A DNA stretch of 64,000 bases from Brevundimonas sp. (GTDB lineage Bacteria; Pseudomonadota; Alphaproteobacteria; Caulobacterales; Caulobacteraceae), in NCBI RefSeq assembly GCF_003248455.1, contig NZ_QFNM01000011.1, forward strand, positions 1 through 64,000, in the 5' to 3' direction. Under the pieces are notes generated by a model that worked only from the letters and a program-made list of their open reading frames with translations, searched no databases and had not been told where the DNA came from. The translations under genes and the position numbers were made by a program. Shown here one piece after another: positions 52,443-64,000 of this stretch. The stretch's first letter is position 1, and the number at the start of each line of letters is the position of its first letter.

Positions 52443-52464
52443 TCCCTCCCCCTAAGGGGAGGGA
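52443..52464. terminator. hairpin between the AbrB gene and the PQQ dehydrogenase gene
   Basis: TCCCTCCCC (52443-52451) pairs perfectly with GGGGAGGGA (52456-52464) around a CTAA loop, without a clear U-run on either side. It resembles one arm of the large palindrome at 28457-28615, so it may be a repeat fragment that also ends transcription from both sides. Confidence 0.6.
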
Positions 52465-52477
52465 TGACTGCTTCGCC

Positions 52478-54910
52478 TCAGCCGCGTTGCGGCAGGGCGT
52501 AGGCGATGACGTAATCGCCCTCCGGCGTCTCCATGAAGTGGTGGCCGGCGGCCACGATCACCAGATACTGGCGGCCGTTCTGCTCGTAGATCATCGGGTT
52601 GGCCTGGCCGCCCGCGGGCAGCACGTCGGACCAGATGGTCTTGCCGGTCTCGATGTCGATGGCGCGGATCAGGTCGTCGGTCGCCGAGGCGATGAAGATC
52701 AGCCCCCCGGCCGTGACCACCGACCCGCCGTTGTTCGGCGTGCCGATCTCCAGCGGCAGCATCGAGGGGATGCCGAACGGCCCGTTCTTGCGCGCCGTGC
52801 CGAAGGGACGATCCCACAGGGTCTTGCCGCTCTGCACGTCAATGGCGCGGATGCCGCCATAGGGAGGCTCCTTGCACAGCAAGCCGGTGAAGGGCATCCG
52901 CCAGCCGGCGTTGACGTCGATCGCATAGGGCACGCCCATCTGCGGATCGCCGGCGCCCTCGGCCTTGGACAGGTTGCCGCCCCGGTTGGCCATCTCCTTT
53001 TCGCGCTGGATGTAGCGGGGGTCGTCGCGCGGGAACCAGCCCAGCTTGTCGGCTTCGGCGCGCGGCACCAGCCGGTTGTAGTTGGGCATGTCGTTATAGT
53101 TGGCGACGATCACGCCGCGCCGCGGGTCCAGCGCCACGCTGCCCCAGTCCGAACCGCCGTTGTAGCCGGGATATTCGATCCAATGACGATCCGCGGTCGG
53201 GGCGGTGAACTGCCCTTCATAGGACGCCTTCTTGAACTGGATGCGGCAGATCATCTGGTCAATCGGCGACATCCCCCACATGTCCCGCTCTTGCAGATCA
53301 GGCTTGGCCAGGGTGTTGAACAGCGAATAGGGCTGAGTGCGGGCGCGTTGGGCCGGCTCGACCCCGCCGCCGGGGGCCGGACGATCCTCGACGCCGTGCA
53401 GCGGCTGGCCGGTGCGACGATCCAGCACGAAGATCTCGCCGCGCTTCGACGGCAGGATCACCGCCGGGGTCACGCCGCCGCCTGTCGGCAGATCGACCAG
53501 AGTGACCTGGGATCCCAGATCGTAGTCCCACACGTCGCGGCGCACCGTCTGATAGCTCCAGCGCGGCTTGCCGGTCGTGACGTCGAGCGCGACCAGGGCG
53601 CTGGAATACTGGTTCTCGGCCGGCCGGCGCAGGCTGGAATAGTAGTCGGCGGCCGAATTGCCCATCGGCAGATAGACCAGGCCCAGGGCCTCGTCGCCGG
53701 TCGCCGTCGTCCACATGTTGGGCGTGCCGGGCGTATAGGTCTGGCCCGCCGGCGGGGTGGTGGCGATGTCGGGCCGCATCATGTCCCAGGCGAAGCGCAG
53801 CTGGCCCGTGTTGACGTCATAGCCCTGGATCACGCCCGAGGCGTTCCAGCGCTTCTGGCCGTCCAGCACCTGGTGGCCGGTGACGATGATCCCGCGCACG
53901 ACGACCGGCGCCGAGGTGATCGACACCATGCCCGGATAGGGGTCGCCCATGCCGGTCTTGATGCTGACCGCGCCATTGGACCCGAAGGCCTGACAGGGCG
54001 CGCCGGTCCGGGCGTCCAGGGCGATGATGCGGCCGTCCAGCGTGCCCTCGATGATGCGCGTGGCGCAGGGCTGGGCCGGATCGACGTTCGGCGCCGCGTA
54101 ATAGGTCACGCCCCGGCAGGCGGCGGTATAGGGGATCTGATCGTCCGGCACGCGGGGATCATAGACCCACTTCTGCTTGCCGGTGTTGGCGTCCAGGGCG
54201 AACACCTTGTTGCGCGCCGAGCAGAGATAAAGGGTGTCGGCGATCTTCAGCGGCGTCGTTTCTGCGCCCCAGCGTTCGCCCGGCAGGTCGCCGGTGCGGA
54301 AGGTCCAGGCGCGCTGCAACTGGCCGACATTGTCCTTGTTGATCTGCGTCAGCGGCGAGAACCGCTGGGCGGCGTCCGATCCGCCATAGGCGGGCCAGTC
54401 CGCTCCGGCCTTTATCAGCGCCGGATCGCCGAAGGGACCGCGCACGCCAGGCACCGGGCTGTCGACGCCCGGCTTGTTGATCTGTCCGATCACCAGACCG
54501 AAAACCACCGTCAGAACCGCCAGGCCCAGGGCCCCGACGCCTGCCGTGCGGCCGCCGCCCCGACCGGGACGCAGCACCGGCAGCGTCGCCAGCACCAGGA
54601 ACATCAGCACCAGCGGCCCGACCAGGCGCGGGATCATGGCCCAGCCGTTCGTCCCCTTCTCCCACAAGGCCCAGATCAGGGTCGCAAGGAAGGTCGCGCC
54701 ATAGATCCAGGCGCCGCGCACGTCGCGATAGACAAGGAAAAAGCCCGAGACGATCAGCGCCAGGCCCGCCAGCAGATAATACCAGGAACCGCCAAGGACG
54801 GCGAGCTGAACCCCGCCCACGGTCAGCACCAGGCCGATCACGGCCAATAGCAGCCCGAGAAGCAGCGTCAGCCACCCTCCCAGGCCGGTCGGGGTTGTCC
54901 ATCGAGGCAT
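52478..54910 (-). CDS. gcd: membrane-bound PQQ-dependent dehydrogenase (glucose/quinate/shikimate type)
   Basis: The enzyme oxidises sugars or polyols in the periplasm and passes electrons to ubiquinone. The 810-residue protein has about five N-terminal transmembrane helices (residues 8-130) and a C-terminal eight-bladed PQQ propeller with repeated W-motifs such as TPLKIADTLYLCSARNKVFALDANTGK, AYGGSDAAQRFSPLTQIN and WDYDLGSQVTLVDLP. It needs PQQ, and no pqq genes are in the window, so it would rely on cofactor made or obtained elsewhere. Start at 54910. The exact substrate is not certain. Confidence 0.92.
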   Translation of the reverse strand: MPRWTTPTGLGGWLTLLLGLLLAVIGLVLTVGGVQLAVLGGSWYYLLAGLALIVSGFFLVYRDVRGAWIYGATFLATLIWALWEKGTNGWAMIPRLVGPLVLMFLVLATLPVLRPGRGGGRTAGVGALGLAVLTVVFGLVIGQINKPGVDSPVPGVRGPFGDPALIKAGADWPAYGGSDAAQRFSPLTQINKDNVGQLQRAWTFRTGDLPGERWGAETTPLKIADTLYLCSARNKVFALDANTGKQKWVYDPRVPDDQIPYTAACRGVTYYAAPNVDPAQPCATRIIEGTLDGRIIALDARTGAPCQAFGSNGAVSIKTGMGDPYPGMVSITSAPVVVRGIIVTGHQVLDGQKRWNASGVIQGYDVNTGQLRFAWDMMRPDIATTPPAGQTYTPGTPNMWTTATGDEALGLVYLPMGNSAADYYSSLRRPAENQYSSALVALDVTTGKPRWSYQTVRRDVWDYDLGSQVTLVDLPTGGGVTPAVILPSKRGEIFVLDRRTGQPLHGVEDRPAPGGGVEPAQRARTQPYSLFNTLAKPDLQERDMWGMSPIDQMICRIQFKKASYEGQFTAPTADRHWIEYPGYNGGSDWGSVALDPRRGVIVANYNDMPNYNRLVPRAEADKLGWFPRDDPRYIQREKEMANRGGNLSKAEGAGDPQMGVPYAIDVNAGWRMPFTGLLCKEPPYGGIRAIDVQSGKTLWDRPFGTARKNGPFGIPSMLPLEIGTPNNGGSVVTAGGLIFIASATDDLIRAIDIETGKTIWSDVLPAGGQANPMIYEQNGRQYLVIVAAGHHFMETPEGDYVIAYALPQRG

Positions 54911-55108
54911 GATCGGGGTTCTCCTGCTTAGGTGAAGCTGCGGCAACGCTTGAGAGGCGGGGTGGTTCCTATCGCCGCACCGTCGGAACTAAACGCTGTT
55001 GCGCTGCGGCGGCTCTTTTTCGGCATCATTTGACGACAAAATGTCCCTTCTTGGATGATTTTTTCTTTCTGCCCGACTGAGAACGCCTCGCGGCAATAAT
55101 ATTTGCCT

Positions 55109-55125
55109 ATGGCGCGGGCTTTGCG
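55109..55125 (+). promoter_or_regulatory. possible sigma-54 promoter before gltD
   Basis: TGGCGCGGGCTTTGC at 55110-55124 has GG and GC spaced by ten bases, as in the -24/-12 consensus, with one mismatch in the TGGCAC half. The predicted start point, about 12 bases later, falls within a few bases of the ATG at 55139, so the mRNA would be nearly leaderless. The match may be chance in this GC-rich DNA. Confidence 0.35.
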
Positions 55126-55138
55126 GCATATGCGAGAT

Positions 55139-56562
55139 ATGCACAAGACCCTGAAGCCAGGCGGGACTTTCGTCGTCGAACCCCGCCGCCTGTCCAAGGC
55201 CTCGGCCGAACTGCGCGCGCGCGGTTTCGGCGAGATCACGATTCCGCCCTCGACCGAGACGGCCGAGAAACAGGCGTCGCGTTGCACCGACTGCGGCGTG
55301 CCCTTCTGCCAGAACGCCTGCCCGCTTCAGAACAACATACCCGACTGGCTGCGCCTCTCTGCCGAGAACGAGGCGCGCGAGGCTTGGCGCGTCGCGTCCC
55401 TGACCTCGACCATGCCCGAAATCTGCGGTCGGATCTGCCCGCAGGACCGACTGTGCGAGGGGGCTTGCACATTGAACCAGTCCGGCTGGGACGCCGTGAC
55501 CATCGGCTCGGTCGAGGCCTGGCTGGGCGATCAGGCCTTCGCCAACGGCTGGGTTGAACCGATCCGCCCGGCCGCCGAACGGGCCGAAAGCGTCGGCATC
55601 GTCGGCGCCGGCCCGGCCGGTCTGGCCGCCGCCGACCGTCTGCGCTCCGAGGGCTATCAGGTCACGATTTATGACCGCCACGACCGCGCCGGCGGCCTGC
55701 TGATCTACGGCATCCCCGGCTTCAAGCTGGAGAAGCACGTCGTCCAGCGCCGCGTGGATCGTCTGGCCGAGGGCGGCGTCCGCTTCGTGCTGGGCTGCGA
55801 GGTCGGCAAGGACGTGACCCTGACCGAACTGCGCGAGCGCCACGACGCCGTGCTTCTGGCCATGGGCGTCTATCAGCCGCGCACCCTGTCGGCGCCGGGA
55901 CGCGGGCCGGATTCGACCGTGGCCGCGCTGTCCTATCTGACGCATCAGAACCGCCGCGACCTGGGCGACGCCGAACAGGACGGCTGGCGCGAGGCGCGCG
56001 GCAAGCGGGTGGTGGTCATCGGCGGCGGCGACACGGCCATGGACTGCGTCCGCACCGCCATCCGCCAAGGCGCGGCCTCCGTGACCTGCCTTTATCGTCG
56101 CGACCGCGAGAACATGCCCGGCTCGGCCCGCGAAGTGGTCAATGCGGAAGAGGAGGGCGTCGTCTTCGAATGGCTGGCCGCGCCCAAGGCCCTGCTGTCG
56201 CAAGGCGACCAGGTCACGGGCGTGCGCGCCGCGCGCATGCAGTTGACCGAGGCCGCACCGGGAGAACGTCGCGACATCGTGCCCGTGCCCGGCGCCGACT
56301 TCGACGTGCCGGCCGACATCGTCATCGAGGCCCTGGGCTTCTCGCCCGAGCCGTTCGCGGCGCACGAACCCGATCTGCGCCTGCGCGACGACGGCACGAT
56401 CAAGGTCGGGTCTGTCAGCTTCGCCACCAGCCTGCCTGGCGTCTTCGCCGCCGGCGACGCGGTGCGCGGCGCTTCCCTGGTCGTGTGGGCCGTCCGCGAA
56501 GGCCAGGACGCCGCCGCAGAGATCGACCGCTACTTCAAGACCCGCACCGAGGAGGTCGCGGC

Positions 56563-56566
<4 letters not shown>
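55139..56566 (+). CDS. gltD: glutamate synthase, small subunit
   Basis: GltD carries NADPH-derived electrons to the large subunit. The 475-residue protein has the N-terminal [4Fe-4S] cysteine pattern CTDCGVPFCQNACPLQNN and CGRICPQDRLCEGAC, then two nucleotide-binding folds (VGIVGAGPAGLAAADRL for FAD and VVVIGGGDTAMDCVRTA for NADPH) and the final GVFAAGDAVRGASLVVWAV. The start is taken at ATG 55139 (MHKTLKPGG); earlier ATGs exist. It overlaps gltB by four bases, an order (gltD before gltB) found in some bacteria. Confidence 0.96.
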
Positions 56567-61116
<4,550 letters not shown>

Positions 61117-61151
61117 GCCCGTTTTCTTCCTCTCTTCCCCGAGACGAACCC

Positions 61152-62480
61152 ATGACCCGACCCGCCGTCCTCGCCGCCCTCCTCGCTGCGGGGGCGGCGT
61201 CCGCGGCGTCGCCCGCTCTGGCGGCGCCCGCCTTGGCCGCACCCGCCCTCCTGGCCCACCAGGCGCCGCTGGCCCTCGACCCGGCGGCGACGGCCTGGAT
61301 CCTGACGTCGACGGCCCTGGTCCTTTTGATGACCCTCCCGGGCCTGGCGCTGTTCTATGGCGGCATGGTCAGAAAAAAGAACATCATCAGCGTCATCGCC
61401 CAGTCGGCGGCCGCCTTCGCCATCGTCTCGGTGCTGTGGTTCCTGGTCGGCTATTCCCTGTCGTTCGGAAAAGGACCGGCGGCGGTCGACGGTCTGATCG
61501 GCGGGGTCCAGGCGGCCTTCCTGAACGGGGTGACGATGCAGACGGCCAACGGCCTGCTGCCCGGCCTGCCCGAACTGCTGTTCGTCAGCTTCCAGATGAC
61601 CTTCGCCATCATCACCCCGGCCCTGATCGCCGGCGCCTTCGCCGAGCGGATGAAGTTCTCGGCCAGCCTGCTGTTCTTCGGCCTGTGGCACCTGATCGTC
61701 TATGCGCCGATCTGCCATCAGGTCTGGGGCGGCGGCTATTTGGGAAGCCTGGGCGTGCTGGATTTCGCGGGCGGGGCGGTGGTGCACGTCAATGCGGGGG
61801 TCGCCGGCCTGGTCTGCGCCCTGGTGCTGGGGCCGCGTCACGGCTTCGGCCGCGACAACATGGCTCCCGCCAACCTGGTCTATAGCGCCATAGGCACCGG
61901 CCTGCTGCTGGTCGGCTGGCTGGGCTTCAACGCCGGATCGGCGGGCGCCGCCGACGCCCTGGCCGCCGTCGCGGCCTTCAACACCATCCTTGCCGCCGCC
62001 GCCGCGGCGCTGGGTTGGATGACCGTCGAATGGTTCGACCGCCGCCGCCCGACCCTGCTGGGCCTGTTGTCAGGCATCGTCGGCGGCCTGGTGGCCATCA
62101 CCCCCGCCGCCGGCTTCGTCGATCCCAAGGGCGCCTTCTTCATCGGCCTGATCGCCGGCCCGGCCTGCTATGCGGGCGCGGTCTGGCTGAAGCACGCGCT
62201 GAAATACGACGACAGCCTGGACGCCTTCGGCGTGCACGGAATCGGCGGCGTCGTCGGGGCCCTGCTGACGGGCCTGTTCGCCACCACCAGCGTCAACGCC
62301 CTGGCCGAGGGCGCCACCGTCTGGAAACAGGCCGTCGGCCTCGCGGGCGCCATCGCCTGGAGCGCGGTCGGCACCTTCGTCGTCCTGATGATCTGCAAGT
62401 TCACCACGGGGCTGCGCGTCAGCAAGGACCAGGAGGTCGAGGGCCTGGACTACACCCAGCACGGCGAAGCCATCCACTAG
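61152..62480 (+). CDS. amt: ammonium transporter
   Basis: This channel imports ammonium across the inner membrane. The 442-residue protein has an N-terminal signal-like stretch with AAPALAAPALAAPALL repeats, eleven predicted helices, and the conserved segments LALFYGGMVRKKN, FAERMKFSA and GFVDPKGAFFIGLIAGPACY, plus the twin-His pore residues in the VHVNAGVAGL and AFGVHGIGG regions. It lies 35 bases after gltB. No glnK gene lies next to it, which is unusual for an Amt, so its control by a P-II protein is not visible here. Confidence 0.96.
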   Translation: MTRPAVLAALLAAGAASAASPALAAPALAAPALLAHQAPLALDPAATAWILTSTALVLLMTLPGLALFYGGMVRKKNIISVIAQSAAAFAIVSVLWFLVGYSLSFGKGPAAVDGLIGGVQAAFLNGVTMQTANGLLPGLPELLFVSFQMTFAIITPALIAGAFAERMKFSASLLFFGLWHLIVYAPICHQVWGGGYLGSLGVLDFAGGAVVHVNAGVAGLVCALVLGPRHGFGRDNMAPANLVYSAIGTGLLLVGWLGFNAGSAGAADALAAVAAFNTILAAAAAALGWMTVEWFDRRRPTLLGLLSGIVGGLVAITPAAGFVDPKGAFFIGLIAGPACYAGAVWLKHALKYDDSLDAFGVHGIGGVVGALLTGLFATTSVNALAEGATVWKQAVGLAGAIAWSAVGTFVVLMICKFTTGLRVSKDQEVEGLDYTQHGEAIH

Positions 62481-62574
62481 GGGCGTCACGCCGTCCGGCC
62501 GCCTCGAACCTGGAGAGGGCGCCGCATGACGGTTGATCCCGCCCCCCTCCGCCCCCATCTTCATCTGTGACGGA

Positions 62575-62632
62575 GCGTCTTGCCGATTGCGGGAGACGCC
62601 TTCGTCGGTCGCTTTTCCAAGGACCCCAGATG
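62575..62632 (+). promoter_or_regulatory. ROSE-type RNA thermometer of hsp20
   Basis: GGTCGCTTTTCCAAGGACC (62607-62625) folds as a hairpin in which GGTC and CTT pair with the AAGGACC that carries the ribosome-binding site AAGGA (62619-62623), with a bulged G inside TCGCT. That bulge and the UYGCU element are the signature of ROSE thermometers in alphaproteobacterial small heat-shock genes. A second stem GCGTCT/AGACGC lies at 62575-62599. The ATG of hsp20 follows at 62630. Heat would melt the hairpin and free the site. Confidence 0.75.
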
Positions 62633-63052
62633 ACGACGACGCGCACCATCCTGTTCGACAGCCCCTTCCTGCTGGGTTTCGACCATACACGCGCCCTTAT
62701 CGACCGCGCCGCCAAGGCGGCGGTCGAGAGCTATCCGCCCTACAATGTCGAACAGATCGGCGATGCGGGCGTGCGGATCAGCTTGGCCGTCGCGGGCTTT
62801 TCGCCCGACGAACTGGCCATCACCCTGGAGGGCCGCCAGCTGACCATCGCCGGGAAGCGCGACGAGGCCGGCCGGGGCGAACAGGCCTTCCTGCACCGGG
62901 GCATCGCCGCGCGCGGCTTCTTGCGCAGCTTCGTCCTGGCCGACGGGCTGGAGGTGTCCGGCGCCCGGCTGGAGCACGGCCTTCTGCACGTCGACCTGAT
63001 CCGGCCCGAGGCCGAGCGTCAGGTGCGGCGGATTCCCATCACGGCCGGCTGA
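62630..63052 (+). CDS. small heat-shock protein, Hsp20/alpha-crystallin family
   Basis: This ATP-independent chaperone binds unfolding proteins during heat stress. The 140-residue protein has the alpha-crystallin core: PPYNVEQIGDAGVRISLAVAGFSPDELAITLEGRQLTIAGKR, the short GIAARGFLRSFVLADGLEVSGARLEHGLLHVDL and the C-terminal RRIPI, an IxI-type oligomerisation motif. The start at 62630 (MTTTRTILFDSP) is sequestered in a ROSE-like hairpin. It heads an operon with DUF1150. Confidence 0.95.
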   Translation: MTTTRTILFDSPFLLGFDHTRALIDRAAKAAVESYPPYNVEQIGDAGVRISLAVAGFSPDELAITLEGRQLTIAGKRDEAGRGEQAFLHRGIAARGFLRSFVLADGLEVSGARLEHGLLHVDLIRPEAERQVRRIPITAG

Positions 63053-63116
63053 AAAAGGCGGCCATCCGAACCGCCCGGCGATCCGGGCGTTGTAAAACAC
63101 GAAGGAGGCGGTCCTA

Positions 63117-63368
63117 ATGACGCCGATGACCATGACCAAGGAAGATTTCGCCGGCCTGGGCGCACCCGATCTCGTCTATGTGCGCGAGATCAAGGCGTCG
63201 GACCTGCTGGAGGAAGCGGTGCAGATGAAGGACGTGCACATCGACCCCGGCCAATCGCTCTACGCCGTCCACAGCGCCGACGGCGAACGCCTGGCGGTCA
63301 TGATCGACCGCGACACCGCCTTCGCCGCCGCCGTCGCCCATGAGCTGGAGCCCGTCTCGGTCCACTGA
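63117..63368 (+). CDS. DUF1150 family protein
   Basis: This 83-residue protein has the DUF1150 core (FAGLGAPDLVYVREI and GQSLYAVHSADGERLAVMIDRDTAFAAAVAHELEPVSVH). DUF1150 genes regularly follow hsp20 in alphaproteobacteria, as here, though the function is not known. GGAGG lies eight bases before the ATG at 63117. A second ATG at 63129 would start MTKEDFAGL. Confidence 0.92.
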   Translation: MTPMTMTKEDFAGLGAPDLVYVREIKASDLLEEAVQMKDVHIDPGQSLYAVHSADGERLAVMIDRDTAFAAAVAHELEPVSVH

Positions 63369-63380
63369 CCGAAGGGGCGG

Positions 63381-63845
63381 TCAGGCGGCGGTCGCCGCCT
63401 TGTCCTTGACGAACAGAGCCTTGACGGCATCCGTCGTGCGCGCCTGACGTAGCTGTTCGCGCAATTCGGGAGAGCGCAGGGCCCGCGACACGGCCGCCAG
63501 CGCCCGCAGATGCTCGGCCCCCGCCTTGGGCGGCGCGAACAGGCCGAAGATCAGATCGACGGGCCGGTCGTCCACGGCGTCATAGGCGACCGGAGTGTCC
63601 AGCCGCACGAAGACCGCCATCACCCGGTCGATCTCGGCCAGGCGCGCATGGGGCACCGCCACCCCCGACCCCAGGCCGGTCGAGCCCAGGGCCTCGCGCT
63701 CCATCAGGGCGTCGAACACCTTGGCCTCGTCAACCCCCAGGGCGTGCGATGCGGCTTCGGACAGGGCGTGCAGGGCCTGGCGTTTGGACGACGCCCCGCC
63801 GCGCAGCACCACGCCCTTGGGCGCGAGCAGATCACCGATGTCCAT
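63381..63845 (-). CDS. ptsN: nitrogen regulatory PTS EIIA protein
   Basis: EIIA-Ntr is phosphorylated by the nitrogen-related PTS and influences potassium transport and stress and nitrogen control. The 154-residue protein starts MDIGDLLAPKGV and has the active-site His in GSGVAVPHARLAE, the motif typical of PtsN, and the PVDLIFGLFAPPKAG strand. In alphaproteobacteria it often lies near rpoN and hpf, but neither is visible here. It is convergent with DUF1150. Confidence 0.94.
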   Translation of the reverse strand: MDIGDLLAPKGVVLRGGASSKRQALHALSEAASHALGVDEAKVFDALMEREALGSTGLGSGVAVPHARLAEIDRVMAVFVRLDTPVAYDAVDDRPVDLIFGLFAPPKAGAEHLRALAAVSRALRSPELREQLRQARTTDAVKALFVKDKAATAA

Positions 63846-63924
63846 CAGACAACCCTCGATTACGCACAACGGACGGCGCGGGCGCCCCTTTAGAGACTCC
63901 CGCGCCGAAGTCAAACTGGGCCGG

Positions 63925-64000
63925 TCAATTCACGGCGCCGCCCGCCAGGGCGTCGTCGGCCTGGACGTCGTTGGTCTTGCCGTTGGCCGCCACCGTTCGT
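63925..64000 (-). CDS. C-terminal end of an unidentified gene, runs off the window
   Basis: On the minus strand the frame is open from the window edge to TGA at 63925-63927 and encodes RTVAANGKTNDVQADDALAGG and a final AVN. The composition fits a real protein end. It precedes ptsN by 80 bases and reads the same way, so it may be an upstream operon member. Too short to identify. Confidence 0.4.
   Translation of the reverse strand, partial: RTVAANGKTNDVQADDALAGGAVN

Overview
The window is high-GC DNA with strong G/C wobble bias, and its gene order suggests an alphaproteobacterium of the Caulobacteraceae, most likely Brevundimonas or a close relative. The evidence is the aa3 oxidase order (subunit II, subunit I, ctaB, small membrane protein, ctaG, subunit III, DUF983, SURF1, M16 peptidase), a GEDEF-EAL protein like Caulobacter PdeA, an Hsp20-DUF1150 pair, and a PadR-DUF1700-GIN cassette. 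It looks like ordinary chromosome. I see no prophage, insertion sequence, CRISPR array or rRNA. The genus is an inference from gene content.

Layout. 1-15 kb: the end of a PHB reductase gene, a DUF4908-like secreted protein, gloB, a sixA/DUF952/pyrD overlap chain, a hybrid histidine kinase, an orphan vsr, a peroxiredoxin, yqgE, a PP2C-kinase fusion, a pdeA-like gene, a TetR/metal-hydrolase pair and a shortened cold-shock gene. 15-24.5 kb: an FMN reductase and the leftward cytochrome c oxidase cluster with its assembly genes. 24.7-34 kb: the PadR cassette, ubiA, a hydrolase, an XRE/membrane module, a desaturase with a METTL20-like methyltransferase, and peptidases. 35-43.7 kb is an amino-acid block: thrC, then thrB and an aspartokinase-homoserine dehydrogenase fusion behind a Thr/Ile-rich leader peptide and attenuator, and divergently a SAM riboswitch with metX and metB/metZ, ending in tRNA-Glu(UUC). 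44-52 kb: a glycosyltransferase-like gene with carA, a GH3 glucosidase, a ZIP transporter and proBA. 52-64 kb: a membrane PQQ dehydrogenase, gltDB, amt, and an Hsp20-DUF1150 pair under an apparent ROSE RNA thermometer, then ptsN.

How it fits together. The 35-43.7 kb block uses two different RNA switches on divergent branches of homoserine metabolism: a translation-coupled Thr/Ile attenuator on homoserine and phosphohomoserine formation, and an S-box on homoserine acylation and sulfhydrylation. The homoserine dehydrogenase fusion has no ACT domain, so attenuation may be a main end-product control there. gltBD and amt form a nitrogen-assimilation block. The strongest findings are the threonine attenuator, the SAM-I riboswitch, the ROSE element, a probable frameshift that runs metB/metZ into the tRNA gene, a truncated csp gene, and a Fur-like palindrome before the oxidase operon.
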